Counted from the stretch's first letter, positions 23,513-33,114 are shown. The stretch: 64,000 bases of DNA from JBHPGW01 sp042569785 (GCA_042569785.1 JBHPGW010000006.1:1-64000); one strand, 5' to 3'. Numbers and translations are program-made. The notes: generated by a model from the sequence alone, not told the origin.

Positions 23513-24795
23513 TTTGATTCAGTCTCAAGTTGGTCGAAGAATGTGTCGATATCGACCTGCTGCTGCTGGCCGGTACCCATGTCTTTAATTAGAAGCAGAT
23601 TATCCTGAAGTTCATCTCCAAGAATAACGCAGTATTTTGCGTTTAGATCAGAAGCTGACTTTAGTTGTTTTTTTAAATTCACAGTCTTGTAATTCCGTTC
23701 AGCCAGAAAACCTAAAGTTCTTAGCTTTGCCGTTATTTCAATACTTCTGTCGTCAGAAAGTGCCTCTACTATACTGGCAATATAATAATCCAATTTCCTT
23801 GTTTTAAAATTTAGCAGTTTTTTTTCTTCAAGCAGGATTTCCAGGACGCAGTCGCCCATCCCCATTCCTGTACCGGTTACCTGTGGACCGCCGAACTGTT
23901 TTAGTAAGTTATCGTATCGTCCGCCGCCCGCTATTGCGCGAAGTTCTCCACCAGCCTCATGTACCTCAAAAACTACACCGGTATAATACGCCAGGCCCCG
24001 GACAATACCTGGGTCGAATTTGCAATAAGAATCTATTCCCATTTGCCTTAACGTATTAAATAAAATCGCAAGTTCGTCCACAGATCCTTCAATTTCCTCA
24101 TTATCCTTAGGCAATTCAGATATGTTGCTGACAGACATAAAATCTAAGATCTTACTGACTTTATCCGAATCGGCAATCTGTTCAACCAACAGTTTTTCAA
24201 AGGTTTCCGGCGGTAACTTCGCTTTTTTGTCAAGCAGAGTATAGATGGTATCCAGATTTTTTTCAGGAATACCCAGACTCTTAAGAAAAGCTGCTAACAG
24301 TTTTCTGCTTGATATTTTCACCTTGATATCGTCGCTCGTCAAACCAACCTGACGCAAATAATCCACTGTAGTAAATATCACTTCCGCATCAGCGGTCACA
24401 TCTTCTACACCGATGATATCGATGTTCCACTGGAAGAATTCGCGAAGCCTGCCTTTTTGCGGCCGTTCAGCTCGGCACAATCTCGGCACAGAGAACCACT
24501 TGATAGGCCTGGCTAATGAATTGATCTGCTGATTTACCATTCTCGCCAAAGTTGGAGTGATTTCCGGACGAATGGCAAGGTCACGTCCACCGCGGTCGGT
24601 AAGGTTAAACAACTGCTCTGCGATCTCGTCACCGCTTTTTATCTGATACATCTTGAGATACTCGAAGATCGGCCCATCATATTCTTCGAACCCGTTTCGC
24701 ACCGACGCCTGCTTCCAGCCATCGACAATAAAATTCCGAATCGCCATCTCAGACGGAAAAAAATCTCGCGTTCCTTTTACAGGCGGTATCTTCAT
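23509..24795 (-). CDS. hisS: Histidyl-tRNA synthetase
   Basis: Charges tRNA-His. The 428-residue class II synthetase has motif 1 around KGTRDFFPSEM/FEEYDGPIFE, motif 2 LCRAERPQKGRLREFFQWNIDIIG, the histidine-A loop RGLAYYTGVVFEVH and motif 3 AIAGGGRYDNLLKQFGG, plus a C-terminal anticodon-binding domain (about 330-428). Cotranscribed with the HYExAFE-like gene downstream. The YkgJ-like gene lies 18 bp upstream on the same strand. Confidence 0.95.
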   Translation of the reverse strand: MKIPPVKGTRDFFPSEMAIRNFIVDGWKQASVRNGFEEYDGPIFEYLKMYQIKSGDEIAEQLFNLTDRGGRDLAIRPEITPTLARMVNQQINSLARPIKWFSVPRLCRAERPQKGRLREFFQWNIDIIGVEDVTADAEVIFTTVDYLRQVGLTSDDIKVKISSRKLLAAFLKSLGIPEKNLDTIYTLLDKKAKLPPETFEKLLVEQIADSDKVSKILDFMSVSNISELPKDNEEIEGSVDELAILFNTLRQMGIDSYCKFDPGIVRGLAYYTGVVFEVHEAGGELRAIAGGGRYDNLLKQFGGPQVTGTGMGMGDCVLEILLEEKKLLNFKTRKLDYYIASIVEALSDDRSIEITAKLRTLGFLAERNYKTVNLKKQLKSASDLNAKYCVILGDELQDNLLLIKDMGTGQQQQVDIDTFFDQLETESK

Positions 24796-24813
24796 TTTGG
24801 TATCTCGTGATTA

Positions 24814-25242
24814 TTATTTTTTCTTCTTCTTGGTTTTCTTTTTAGGCTTGTTTTTTTGCTTTTCGGTTTTGTTATTACCGAACTTTATTTTCATATACTC
24901 TTCCATCTGCTTATCATTGATAAAGTGAAGCTCATAATCATATTCGCCTTCTACAAGGTCGCAGTCTTTTGTTGTATACCCTCGACATATTTTCGGCCTG
25001 TTCTTGTAAATCCCGCACTTATAATCTTTCTCCGAGAGGTGGTTACACTTGTTCTTTACATTGACGTACCAGTCGCCGTCTTCAACAAATACGGTTATAT
25101 CTTCATGGCAGAGATACCATCTTATATCATCGTAATCTTCCTTATCTTCAGGCGTCTCGATCGGCAGTGCGAAATACCTACAGCACAGCCCTGTACATTT
25201 GTCACATAATATTTTTTTAGCTTTTTTTTTCTTCTTGGCCAT
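24814..25242 (-). CDS. YkgJ-family cysteine-cluster protein
   Basis: A 142-residue protein with a CxxCxxxCC cluster (CDKCTGLCCRYFALPI), a later CNHLSEKDYKCGIY and RPKICRGY, the pattern of the YkgJ / CxxCxxCC family thought to bind zinc or an Fe-S cluster. Both ends are strongly basic (MAKKKKKAKK; KPKKKTKKKKK), unusual for the family. GGAG precedes the ATG. It lies between hisC and hisS. No specific function is known. Confidence 0.8.
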   Translation of the reverse strand: MAKKKKKAKKILCDKCTGLCCRYFALPIETPEDKEDYDDIRWYLCHEDITVFVEDGDWYVNVKNKCNHLSEKDYKCGIYKNRPKICRGYTTKDCDLVEGEYDYELHFINDKQMEEYMKIKFGNNKTEKQKNKPKKKTKKKKK

Positions 25243-25281
25243 TACAACAATACTCCTAAAAATCTTAACTTCGGTGCCTTT

Positions 25282-26328
25282 TTATTTGGGCAATATATCT
25301 TTCAACGCCAAAAGTAACTTATCATTCTGCTCCGGCGTTCCTATAGTAATCCTCAGTTTGTCACGCAGACCAGGCAGATCGAAATACCTGACGAAAATAT
25401 TCTGCTCAGCCAGTTTTTCGTAAACCTGACAGGCTTGGATCCCTTTACATTTTGCCAAAACGAAATTGGCCTGACTTGTCCCCACTTCAAGGCCCAATGC
25501 TTCCAACTGTTCGGTTAATGCAGCCCGCTGAGCCTTTACTTTTTCTACCGTTTCTCGAAAATACTCCTGATCCTCAATAGCGGCAGTAGCGGCGGCAATT
25601 GCCAGGACATCGACATTATACGAATCCTTGACTTTCATCAACCCTGTGATTAGATCAGAATTAGCGATCCCGTAGCCAAAACGCAAACCCGCCAATGAAT
25701 AACCCTTACTCATCGAGCGAAGTATAATTACATTATCGAAATCTTTGACAAGAGCACCGCAGTCATTCTCGGCAAAATCGACATAAGCCTCGTCGATCAA
25801 TAGTACTCCTTCCAGTTGTCCTGCCAAAGACGCCATTTCGTCGTTTTCGATAAAGCTGCCGCTCGGAGCGTTGGGATTGCAGATAATAGTTAGTGCTGCA
25901 TCTATAGCGACGAGTTTGTCAGACAGATTGAATCCGTCGTCAAACGGAACCTCGATGACGTTACAGCCGACGAGATTTGCCAATACCGGATATAATGAGT
26001 ATGTCGGCACCGGATAAGCGACCGGACGTTTTTTGTCACAGAAAGCTCGAAAAGCGATTGTCAACAAATCGTCTCCACCGTTACAGCACATAATATTATC
26101 CGGCTCGACCCCATTGACCTTAGCTGCTGCCTTACGAAAGCTGCCACCCACAGGGTCGGGATATCGACGAAGCTGTTCGGTGCTTATCTTAGCGATCGCC
26201 TTTAAAACCATCGGCGAAGGTGGATACGGGTTTTCATTAGTATTTAGCTTAACCACATCAGCCTCTTGAGGCTGAAATCCCGGCGTATAACCCGTTGCCT
26301 TTTCAATATGTTCTCTAAAATAGCCCAT
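25282..26328 (-). CDS. hisC: Histidinol-phosphate aminotransferase
   Basis: PLP enzyme of histidine synthesis converting imidazole-acetol phosphate to histidinol phosphate. The 348-residue fold-type I enzyme shows KLNTNENPYPPSP, RYPDPVGGSFR, the NPNAPSGSF substrate loop, DEAYVDFAEN, and the PLP lysine in RSMSKGYSLAGLRFGY. The ATG follows GGAT. No other his biosynthesis genes are adjacent, so a broader aromatic specificity is possible. Confidence 0.9.
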   Translation of the reverse strand: MGYFREHIEKATGYTPGFQPQEADVVKLNTNENPYPPSPMVLKAIAKISTEQLRRYPDPVGGSFRKAAAKVNGVEPDNIMCCNGGDDLLTIAFRAFCDKKRPVAYPVPTYSLYPVLANLVGCNVIEVPFDDGFNLSDKLVAIDAALTIICNPNAPSGSFIENDEMASLAGQLEGVLLIDEAYVDFAENDCGALVKDFDNVIILRSMSKGYSLAGLRFGYGIANSDLITGLMKVKDSYNVDVLAIAAATAAIEDQEYFRETVEKVKAQRAALTEQLEALGLEVGTSQANFVLAKCKGIQACQVYEKLAEQNIFVRYFDLPGLRDKLRITIGTPEQNDKLLLALKDILPK

Positions 26329-26437
26329 GATCTAAATCCAGATTAGTTTTCCTATACCTTTTTATCACGGAATCGGTTTGGTTTGAAGAAAATTTTTGTT
26401 AGAAAATCACAAAAATCAAAAGGTTCATCAGCTGGAA

Positions 26438-27283
26438 TTATTTCCTGCAGTAATCGATAAGCCTTGCGATCTCGCTTCGCAGGTGTTTACGGTGTACGAT
26501 CATATCGACGAATCCGTGTTCGAGCAGGAATTCCGCGGTCTGGAAACCTTCGGGAAGTTCGACTTTTATCGTTTCAGCGATCGTACGTTTGCCGGCAAAG
26601 GCGATCATTGCGCCCGGCTCAGCGATTGTGACATCCCCGAGCATCGCGAAGCTGGCCGTTACGCCGCCCGTGGTCGGATCGGTCAAAACTGAGATGTACA
26701 GTCCCCCCGCCTGATCGAGCTTTGCCAGTGTTGCCGAGGTCTTTGCCATTTGTCCCAGTGACACAACACCTTCATGCATCCTCGCTCCGCCGCTGCAGCA
26801 GATCGCTACCAAAGGCAGCGACTGCTCGATCGCTTTATCGACTGCCGCACAGAATTTTTCACCAACGACAGAGCCCATAGAGCCCATCAGGAAATTCGGT
26901 TCCATCACAGCAAGTACCACGCCTCTTCCTTTGATAAACGCCTTGCCGACCTGCATCGCTTCGTTGGCGCCGCTTTTTTCCTCATCATCTTTGATGCGCT
27001 GTTTGTATGTGGTGTCACGAAACTTGAAGTTCAGCGGGTCGCTGGTAGTAAGATCGCTCAATATTGGTTGAAAGGAATCGGCGTCAGCCAGATACTTGAT
27101 CCTGGTCTCAGCTTTGACCCGGAAGTGGTGGTTGCATTCCGGGCAGACGTTGAGATTTTCTTCGACGCTGCTCTTGTAGAGCATATGCTCGCAGCCCGGA
27201 CAGTTCATCCAAAGCCCTTCGGGCATCTCTTTTCTCGGCTTAAGAGAAAAACCGTTCCACTCGGATTTAACTTTTTTACCCAT
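26438..27283 (-). CDS. accD: Acetyl-CoA carboxylase, carboxyltransferase beta subunit
   Basis: Carboxyltransferase beta chain that with AccA transfers CO2 to acetyl-CoA in fatty-acid synthesis. The 281-residue length is usual. Seen: an N-terminal four-Cys zinc ribbon (CPGCEHMLY and CPECNHHF, about residues 29-51), SDPLNFKFRDTTYKQRI, and the crotonase-fold oxyanion region with CCSGGARMHEGVVSLGQMAK and DPTTGGVTASFAMLGD. No accA is present. A 260-bp gap with palindromic elements lies upstream. Confidence 0.95.
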   Translation of the reverse strand: MGKKVKSEWNGFSLKPRKEMPEGLWMNCPGCEHMLYKSSVEENLNVCPECNHHFRVKAETRIKYLADADSFQPILSDLTTSDPLNFKFRDTTYKQRIKDDEEKSGANEAMQVGKAFIKGRGVVLAVMEPNFLMGSMGSVVGEKFCAAVDKAIEQSLPLVAICCSGGARMHEGVVSLGQMAKTSATLAKLDQAGGLYISVLTDPTTGGVTASFAMLGDVTIAEPGAMIAFAGKRTIAETIKVELPEGFQTAEFLLEHGFVDMIVHRKHLRSEIARLIDYCRK

Positions 27284-27360
27284 ATCCTATAGCAACCAAA
27301 CTTAACTCTCGCACATCACCAAAACAGCCAGCCGTGCCGTCGACCAAGTAGTCTTTTTGT

Positions 27361-27388
27361 TAGCCCCCTGCACTGCAGGGGGTTTTTA
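27361..27388 (+). repeat. TTAGCCCCC...GGGGGT palindromic element, terminator-like
   Basis: A 7-bp stem CCCCCTG/CAGGGGG (27364-27370, 27376-27382) with a 5-nt loop, followed on the plus strand by TTTTT. There is no plus-strand gene upstream to terminate. A sister element with the same outer sequence (TTAGCCCCC / GGGGGT) lies between pyrF and murD at 34860-34883, so this is probably a dispersed palindrome. Confidence 0.5.
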
Positions 27389-27422
27389 CAATAAAAAACA
27401 AGGCCCAACATTACAAACCATA

Positions 27423-27444
27423 AGCCCGAAGCGCAAGCGCCGGG
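27423..27444. repeat. AGCCCGAAGCG-type intergenic palindrome
   Basis: CCCG...CGGG arms around an AAGCGCAAGCGC core. Elements of the form AGCCCGAAGCGnnAGCG are abundant between genes in planctomycete genomes as far as I recall. A partial copy lies at 27477-27494, and a related GCCCGGAGCGTAAG element at 38467-38480. Confidence 0.45.
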
Positions 27445-27549
27445 ATAAAAACAACGAATCACCCATTTGAGCAACAAGCCCGTAAGACAAGGGGTAACAA
27501 ATCACGAGCGATATTATACCAAAGCTTCACCCCTAAAGCTATAAAAAAA

Positions 27550-28215
27550 CTATTGAGCGGCAGAGAGTATCGCGTTTATTGCCCCCTGGCGGCCGGTTCT
27601 TGAGAAGATCGCGTTGCCCACTACCAGTGTATCAGCGCCGTAGGAAACAACAGTTGGCGTTGTTTCCGGGTCGATCCCGCCATCGACTTCAATGCGAATA
27701 TCAGGGCCGACGATCTGCCTTATTTTGACGATCTTTTTCGCGACATCAGCCATAAACTTCTGTCCGCCGAAACCAGGCTGAACCGTCATAACCAATACCA
27801 TATCGCAAAGCGGTGCGACTTTTTCTATTCGCTCTACCGGTGTTTTCGGGTTCAAAGTCACGCCCGCAGTAACGCCGAGATCGTGGAGAAACTTTACCAT
27901 ATCTGCCGGATCATCCACGGTTTCGATATGAAAGCTGATATGATCCGAACCTGCATTGACAAAAGCTTCAGCGTATTTTTGTGGCTCAGAGATCATCAAA
28001 TGAGTATCGAAATTCAGCTTGCTGTATTTACGCAATTTGGCGATAACAGGCGGGCCGAAAGTGATATTCGGTACAAAGTGTCCGTCCATAATATCGAGAT
28101 GAAGCATATTAACACCGGCAGCTTCTATAACTGCGATCTCGTCGGCGAGCTTGGCGAAGTCGGCGCTGAGGATTGATGGTGAGATTTCAATAGTTCCTGC
28201 TTTGGGTAGCTGCAT
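27550..28215 (-). CDS. rpe: Ribulose-phosphate 3-epimerase
   Basis: Interconverts ribulose 5-phosphate and xylulose 5-phosphate. The 221-residue TIM barrel has SPSILSADFAKLADE, the metal-binding HLDIMDGHFVPNITFGP, VMTVQPGFGGQKF and the C-terminal EVDGGI with GADTLVVGNAIF. The start has AGGAA 7 nt upstream and lies 2 bp after the pgk stop, so the two are coupled. Supplies the pentose phosphate pathway alongside lower glycolysis. Confidence 0.95.
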   Translation of the reverse strand: MQLPKAGTIEISPSILSADFAKLADEIAVIEAAGVNMLHLDIMDGHFVPNITFGPPVIAKLRKYSKLNFDTHLMISEPQKYAEAFVNAGSDHISFHIETVDDPADMVKFLHDLGVTAGVTLNPKTPVERIEKVAPLCDMVLVMTVQPGFGGQKFMADVAKKIVKIRQIVGPDIRIEVDGGIDPETTPTVVSYGADTLVVGNAIFSRTGRQGAINAILSAAQ

Positions 28216-28217
28216 TT

Positions 28218-29459
28218 TCAGTTCCTTTCATCCAGAATGGCTATGCACTTGAACTTTTTGCCTTCCAGAAATTCAAGGCTGGCACCGCCGCCCGTTGAGA
28301 TATGGCTGACCTGATCTTCGAGCCCGAGATTCTTGATCGCACTTGCACTGTCACCGCCTCCGATCACGGTACGAGCTCCATTAGCGGTAGCTTCGGCAAC
28401 TGCCAGGGCGACTGCCTTGGTACCTTCGTCGAAAGGCTCCAGTTCAAAGACGCCCATAGGCCCGTTCCAGATGATAGTTTTACTACCAGCCAGTTTCTCG
28501 ACGAACAGCTTGCTGCTCTCAGGCCCAATGTCCAGCCCTTCCCAGTCGTCTTCAATGTTATCTGTAACAACTTTATTCTCAGCGTTAGCCTTAAATTCTT
28601 TAGCTACTACCGTATCTACTGGCAGAACTATTTCGCATTCAGCTTGTTCAGCCTGTTTCAGCAGTTCGGTTGCTTTGTCGAGAAAATCATCTTCGCACAG
28701 GCTCTTACCGATTCTTTGTCCCTTAGCTTTGAAGAATGTATATGCCATCGCTCCGCCGATCAGTATCCGATCCACTTTGCCGATAAGGTTATCGATAACC
28801 CCAATCTTGTCGGAAACCTTAGCTCCACCCAAAATCGCTACGAAAGGCCTTTCCGGGTCACTAACCGTCTCACCGAGAAACTTCAGTTCTTTTTCGATCA
28901 GATAACCGATAACCTTTGGCTTTGTTTCCATCATTACCGGAACCGTGTACATCGAAGCGTTGTCCCTGTGCGTGGTACCGAAGGCATCATCTACGTAAAT
29001 ATCAGCCAGATCACCCAGTTGCCCGGCAAAATCGTCTTTGGCCTGACGTAACTGAGCATCTTCTTTAGCTGCCTTATCTTTTATAGTCTCTTCTTTGTGG
29101 AATCGCAGGTTCTCAAGCAGCATACAATCGCCGTCTTTCAAAGCAGCCGCTTTAGCTGCTACATCTTCTCCGATACAATCATCAGCGAAAACTATCTTCT
29201 GTGCCAGCAGTTCGGACAATCGTTTAGCTACCGGCACCAAGGACATTTTTTCGTTTCTTTGGCCCTTTGGCCTGCCAAGATGGCTCATAAGGATCAGGCT
29301 CCCGCCGCCTGCGAGCACCTTTTTTATCGTTGGCAACGCCTTTACGATTCGATCATCACTGGTGATATTACAGTTTTCGTCCAGAGGAACGTTGAAATCG
29401 CATCGCATCAAAACTCTTTTGCCCTTAACATCAATGTCGGCAACTGTCTTCTTAGCCAT
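28218..29459 (-). CDS. pgk: Phosphoglycerate kinase
   Basis: Transfers phosphate from 1,3-bisphosphoglycerate to ADP. The 413-residue two-domain enzyme shows the N-domain RCDFNVPLDE, SHLGRPKG, ENLRFHKEE and DDAFGTTHRDNASMY, the linker AILGGAKVSDKIGVIDNL, and the C-domain WNGPMGVFE with TVIGGGDSASAI. Between it and the upstream gap gene sits a terminator hairpin, so expression relative to gap may be tuned. rpe follows 2 bp downstream. Confidence 0.96.
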   Translation of the reverse strand: MAKKTVADIDVKGKRVLMRCDFNVPLDENCNITSDDRIVKALPTIKKVLAGGGSLILMSHLGRPKGQRNEKMSLVPVAKRLSELLAQKIVFADDCIGEDVAAKAAALKDGDCMLLENLRFHKEETIKDKAAKEDAQLRQAKDDFAGQLGDLADIYVDDAFGTTHRDNASMYTVPVMMETKPKVIGYLIEKELKFLGETVSDPERPFVAILGGAKVSDKIGVIDNLIGKVDRILIGGAMAYTFFKAKGQRIGKSLCEDDFLDKATELLKQAEQAECEIVLPVDTVVAKEFKANAENKVVTDNIEDDWEGLDIGPESSKLFVEKLAGSKTIIWNGPMGVFELEPFDEGTKAVALAVAEATANGARTVIGGGDSASAIKNLGLEDQVSHISTGGGASLEFLEGKKFKCIAILDERN

Positions 29460-29496
29460 ATCACAACCTGCTTTCTACAAAAGTATAAACAAAAAT

Positions 29497-29525
29497 CGGG
29501 CCTGCTCCTTTTCAGAACAGGCCCG
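29497..29525 (-). terminator. Terminator between gap and pgk
   Basis: An 8-bp stem CGGGCCTG/CAGGCCCG (29497-29504, 29518-29525), on the minus strand followed by ATTTTTG. It lies 13 bp after the gap stop and would end or attenuate gap transcripts before pgk. Confidence 0.75.
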
Positions 29526-29537
29526 TAAAACTTCAAA

Positions 29538-30551
29538 TTACATCTTCGACACTTTTTCCATAATATCGACGGTTCGGTTCGAGTACCCCCATTCGTTGTC
29601 GTACCAACTGACAACCTTAACGGTTTTACCCATGACCATTGTGCAAAGCGAATCGAAAACACTCGATGCAGGATTCCCAATAACGTCACTACTGGCGATA
29701 GGCTCATCGCAATATTCGAGAATACCTTTGAGAGCTCCGTCAGCAGCTGCTTTGACTACTGCGTTAAGTTCGTCTACGGTAACTTCTTTGCCAAGTTCCG
29801 CTACCAGGTCGACACAGCTGCCGTCGATTACAGGCACACGCAGAGCAAAGCCGTCGAGTTTACCGTTAAGTTCAGGAATAACCTTACCGACTGCCTTAGC
29901 CGCACCTGTAGTTGTCGGAATGATATTCTGTGCCGCGGCTCGAGAGCGACGCAGGTCCGAATGGATCATATCCGCGACATTCTGGTCGTTAGTATAACCG
30001 TGAACCGTGGTCATAAGGCCTTTTTCAATTCCAAATGCATCGTTCAATACTTTGACCAGAGGTGCAAGGCAGTTTGTTGTACAGCTTGCGTTGGAGATAC
30101 AACTGGTCTCCGCGGTCAATATATCATTATTAACGCCGAGTACGATCGTTGCTTCGATGTCGTCTTTGGCAGGCACGGTCAGTACAACCTTTTTGGCGCC
30201 GGCTTTGATATGGTCGCCGTAGCCGCCCTTTGCCGATTCCTTTTCACGGAAGATACCGGTTGACTCGACCACGAAATCTACACCCATTTTGCCCCAGGGC
30301 AACTCGCCAGGATTTCTCTCTGCCAATACCTTGATAGCCTTGCCGTCGATTACCATTTCGTCGCCTTTGACTTCAACAGTACCTTTCCATTTACCCATTA
30401 CGGTGTCATACTTGAACAGGTGTGCCAGAGCCTTTGGATCAGCCAGATCGTTGATCGCTACCAGATCGAGATCGCCGTTTTTTTCCATTAAAATTCTTGT
30501 TACAGCTCTGCCTATTCGGCCGAAACCGTTAATTGCAACCTTAGTCGCCAT
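29538..30551 (-). CDS. gap: Glyceraldehyde-3-phosphate dehydrogenase
   Basis: NAD-dependent phosphorylating dehydrogenase of glycolysis. The 337 residues include the Rossmann NGFGRIGRAVTRI, the active-site SNASCTTNCLAPL (catalytic Cys about 155), VHGYTNDQNVAD, DLRRSRAAAQNIIPTTTGAAKAVG and WYDNEWGYSNR. AAGGAG precedes the ATG. A strong promoter lies 80 bp upstream, and a terminator separates it from pgk. Confidence 0.97.
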   Translation of the reverse strand: MATKVAINGFGRIGRAVTRILMEKNGDLDLVAINDLADPKALAHLFKYDTVMGKWKGTVEVKGDEMVIDGKAIKVLAERNPGELPWGKMGVDFVVESTGIFREKESAKGGYGDHIKAGAKKVVLTVPAKDDIEATIVLGVNNDILTAETSCISNASCTTNCLAPLVKVLNDAFGIEKGLMTTVHGYTNDQNVADMIHSDLRRSRAAAQNIIPTTTGAAKAVGKVIPELNGKLDGFALRVPVIDGSCVDLVAELGKEVTVDELNAVVKAAADGALKGILEYCDEPIASSDVIGNPASSVFDSLCTMVMGKTVKVVSWYDNEWGYSNRTVDIMEKVSKM

Positions 30552-30630
30552 CTGTTATTCTCCTTACTTTTTGATACTGTTAATGAGGTTTATTACTGTT
30601 TTTAGACATCCAAAAACATACGAGAACCGC

Positions 30631-30659
30631 ATTCTATTTCCCGATAGGGCTATTGTCAA
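30631..30659 (-). promoter_or_regulatory. gap promoter
   Basis: Minus-strand TTGACA (30654-30659), a 17-bp spacer and TAGAAT (30631-30636), 80 bp before the gap ATG. A leader of about 70 nt is expected. Confidence 0.7.
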
Positions 30660-30731
30660 GGAATTCTTAGCATCAATCGATTTATTTTCCCAACAACAGG
30701 AACCCCACTGCTGGCCTCGGCTTGAGTGTTT

Positions 30732-33029
30732 TTAAGGGAATTGTCGCCAATTTTCCCCCAAACCGGCAAAATCGGCAAAATCCACGTAATTATCGCCATC
30801 TGAATCCAGGCCTGTATCGCCCGGGCTGCTCAACCAATGCTGTGACATCAGTTCGATATCGCCAAGATCAACACGACCGGAACCGTCAGCGTCGCCGAAT
30901 AAGCTGTGAAATTCGATAATGCAAAAACCATCTGTTGGGTTTGAGTCGTCATCGAGCAGCGTTTGCCCGTTAGGATCTGTGATCGCGCTACAGTCCAGAT
31001 TTAGCTCGTAAGTATCTCGGCCCAATAAGTCACCGAATACACCGTTACTATCGACATCAAATTCCAGGCTTAAACTCGCAGAGATATCGTCATAGCTGAA
31101 ACTTATCTGATTCGCATCGAAACTTCCATTTGTTGTTCCATACAGTTGGATATCGTTTGGGCTGATAGTTACATCATCACTGAACTTGATAGTAACATCA
31201 GAGATTTTCGACTGTTGTGTTCGGCTCCCATCGAACTCTACCGAAACAATATACAAACCTGTATCGAGCGAACCCTGAGCCTCTAACTCCATTATCGTCG
31301 TATAGCTGGATGACCCGCCGGGCGGCCCTATAATGCGTATGGCATCGCCGACGGTTGGCGAAAAACTAAAGTCGATCTGCTGATACATTTTATACTGATC
31401 CAGCGCCTCTGATAACTGTAGATTGGCCGGAGTGATATAACTGCCGTCACGCAGGACTTCAACGGTTAGATCGGTGAAAAAACCTCCGCGGGGATTATCA
31501 TCCCTGTAGTAAGTGTTAATACCATACCAAACAAGATCGCCTTCATAAAAGCTAAGCTGCTCGAACTTAACAGGATCAGAAAAATTAAGCTGATACCAGT
31601 CAAGCTCAGGACGAGCCGATGGGCTGGACAAATAACTGTAATAAGGTCGGTGGCCGTTATGGCAGTTGTCTGTAACTCCGTCCATGATTGCATCCAGATT
31701 TCTTCTGTCACTGCTGCTGATGTGATATTCGACAGCGGCGCTTGGCGTAACTGTGATACCAGCGTCAATAGCCTCCGCGACAAGACCCGCCGGGCCGTTA
31801 GGCTCTGCTCTTTCAGGCAACGGTACTACCGAACATGGTTCAGGAATGTAACAAGTTACAGGACTGTTATAATCGACGAAGCCGCCATTTCTTTCTATGT
31901 TCACCATCGCAATATTTGTAATGCGACCAGCTATATTAGTGATCGTATCATCAGGCAGAAACGGCCTATATATAACATTGTAAGCATCACTGTAGTTAGG
32001 GTCACCAACAATATTGGGGTCAAGCTCATTCGCACGCGGCAATACGCTATTGCCGTCAATAATCCCTATCAAGGCCCCTGCCGTAGCAGGGTTACAATCA
32101 CAGTCCCAGCCGGCCAAAACCCCGATCTGCACAGTGTCGGCAAAATTACCCTGCCCATAGAGTATCGAAAGAACAGTAGCACCGGTATTAACCGTCGACT
32201 CGATCCAGTTATAGTACCGTCCGAAAGAATTTGTACCCTGATAATAATCATATAATTTTTGACGGCTCGCACGCCAGTTCAGTTGCCCGTCATTGGCGTC
32301 TTCAAGATACCAGCCAAGCACATCACTAATAACCTGATATGTTCGACTGGTAGTTGGTATTGCGTTTAGCCCCCACGTTACAAGGGTAACAACGTTAGGC
32401 TCAAAAAAAGCGTCAGCGTACATAGCGGCATAAAACTGAGCTGCGTGAGTCGGAAAACCCTCGTTGCTGATGCCGGCAAATTTGCCGGCAAAATCAATCG
32501 CCGCCTGTGGTAAGCCTGGCGAGATAGCGCCGAACAGTTCGGTTGTAATCTGAGAATCGATCGAATACCAGTGCTCGTTGTATGACCTGCTGCCGGTTTC
32601 AGGCGGCAGATAGCCGTCACCCATCAGGTACCACGCCTGCCTGTTGGCGATATATATGCCGGAGGTAGTTATGTGCTCGCGCCACTGGTCAGCGATTTCG
32701 CGTGAGTTACAGTCAAAGCCATCGGTCTCAAGTGTATGCAGCGCGATATATTCTATATCCGTATCGTCGTCAGCGTCCCAATTCTCACCTTCGAGCCGAA
32801 TAACCCACGGCCGGAAAGAACATGGATCACCCTGCGGATACGCCGAACTCGAAAAATCCCCCTCGGTCGCCCTGCCAACCATATTACCCAACAACTGCCC
32901 AAGCCAGAACCCGTGCATCTTATCTGTGAGCTGTTCCTGCGTTATTGTCCTTTCAGCCTTTACAGGCGGACAGATAAACACAATCAGCAATAACGATAAA
33001 AATAAAGCTTTGACATAACGGAAAACCAT
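30732..33029 (-). CDS. Secreted ADP-ribosylglycohydrolase-family protein with type I dockerin
   Basis: A 765-residue exported protein. A signal peptide (VFRYVKALFLSLLLIVFICPP) is followed by an ADP-ribosylglycohydrolase-like domain at about 30-400: MHGFWLGQLLGNMVGRATEGDF near the start, DDDTDIEYIALHTL (metal-binding acidic motif), and GWDCDCNPATAGALIG, matching the family's 'GxDtDTtAaiaGal'. A discoidin-like region (about 430-600) and a beta-sandwich follow. The last about 60 residues are two EF-hand-like dockerin repeats (GDADGSGRVDLGDIELM; DSDGDNYVDFADFAGL). Cohesin partners are not in the window. A glycosidase-like role is inferred. ATG 33029 is used; an ATG three codons upstream sits too close to GAGGAGG. 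Confidence 0.82.
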   Translation of the reverse strand: MVFRYVKALFLSLLLIVFICPPVKAERTITQEQLTDKMHGFWLGQLLGNMVGRATEGDFSSSAYPQGDPCSFRPWVIRLEGENWDADDDTDIEYIALHTLETDGFDCNSREIADQWREHITTSGIYIANRQAWYLMGDGYLPPETGSRSYNEHWYSIDSQITTELFGAISPGLPQAAIDFAGKFAGISNEGFPTHAAQFYAAMYADAFFEPNVVTLVTWGLNAIPTTSRTYQVISDVLGWYLEDANDGQLNWRASRQKLYDYYQGTNSFGRYYNWIESTVNTGATVLSILYGQGNFADTVQIGVLAGWDCDCNPATAGALIGIIDGNSVLPRANELDPNIVGDPNYSDAYNVIYRPFLPDDTITNIAGRITNIAMVNIERNGGFVDYNSPVTCYIPEPCSVVPLPERAEPNGPAGLVAEAIDAGITVTPSAAVEYHISSSDRRNLDAIMDGVTDNCHNGHRPYYSYLSSPSARPELDWYQLNFSDPVKFEQLSFYEGDLVWYGINTYYRDDNPRGGFFTDLTVEVLRDGSYITPANLQLSEALDQYKMYQQIDFSFSPTVGDAIRIIGPPGGSSSYTTIMELEAQGSLDTGLYIVSVEFDGSRTQQSKISDVTIKFSDDVTISPNDIQLYGTTNGSFDANQISFSYDDISASLSLEFDVDSNGVFGDLLGRDTYELNLDCSAITDPNGQTLLDDDSNPTDGFCIIEFHSLFGDADGSGRVDLGDIELMSQHWLSSPGDTGLDSDGDNYVDFADFAGLGENWRQFP

Positions 33030-33114
33030 TGGCAGCATATCCTCCTCAAATACGCCGTTTATTATAACCTAAAGACAATAATATTTCAAGTAAAAACTGC
33101 TGCTTCGCCTTTGT

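Larger units (their letters stand above)
27284..27549. other. Intergenic region with palindromic elements upstream of accD
   Basis: 265 bp between rpe and accD on the minus strand. It carries a CCCCCTG hairpin (27364-27387), an AGCCCGAAGCG-type element (27423-27444) and a shorter AGCCCGTAAG copy (27477-27494). No coding frame is visible. Confidence 0.5.

Noticed and set aside
28302..29997. Long plus-strand frames (up to 300 codons) opposite pgk and gap
   Set aside because: They are shadows of highly conserved, biased genes on the minus strand.
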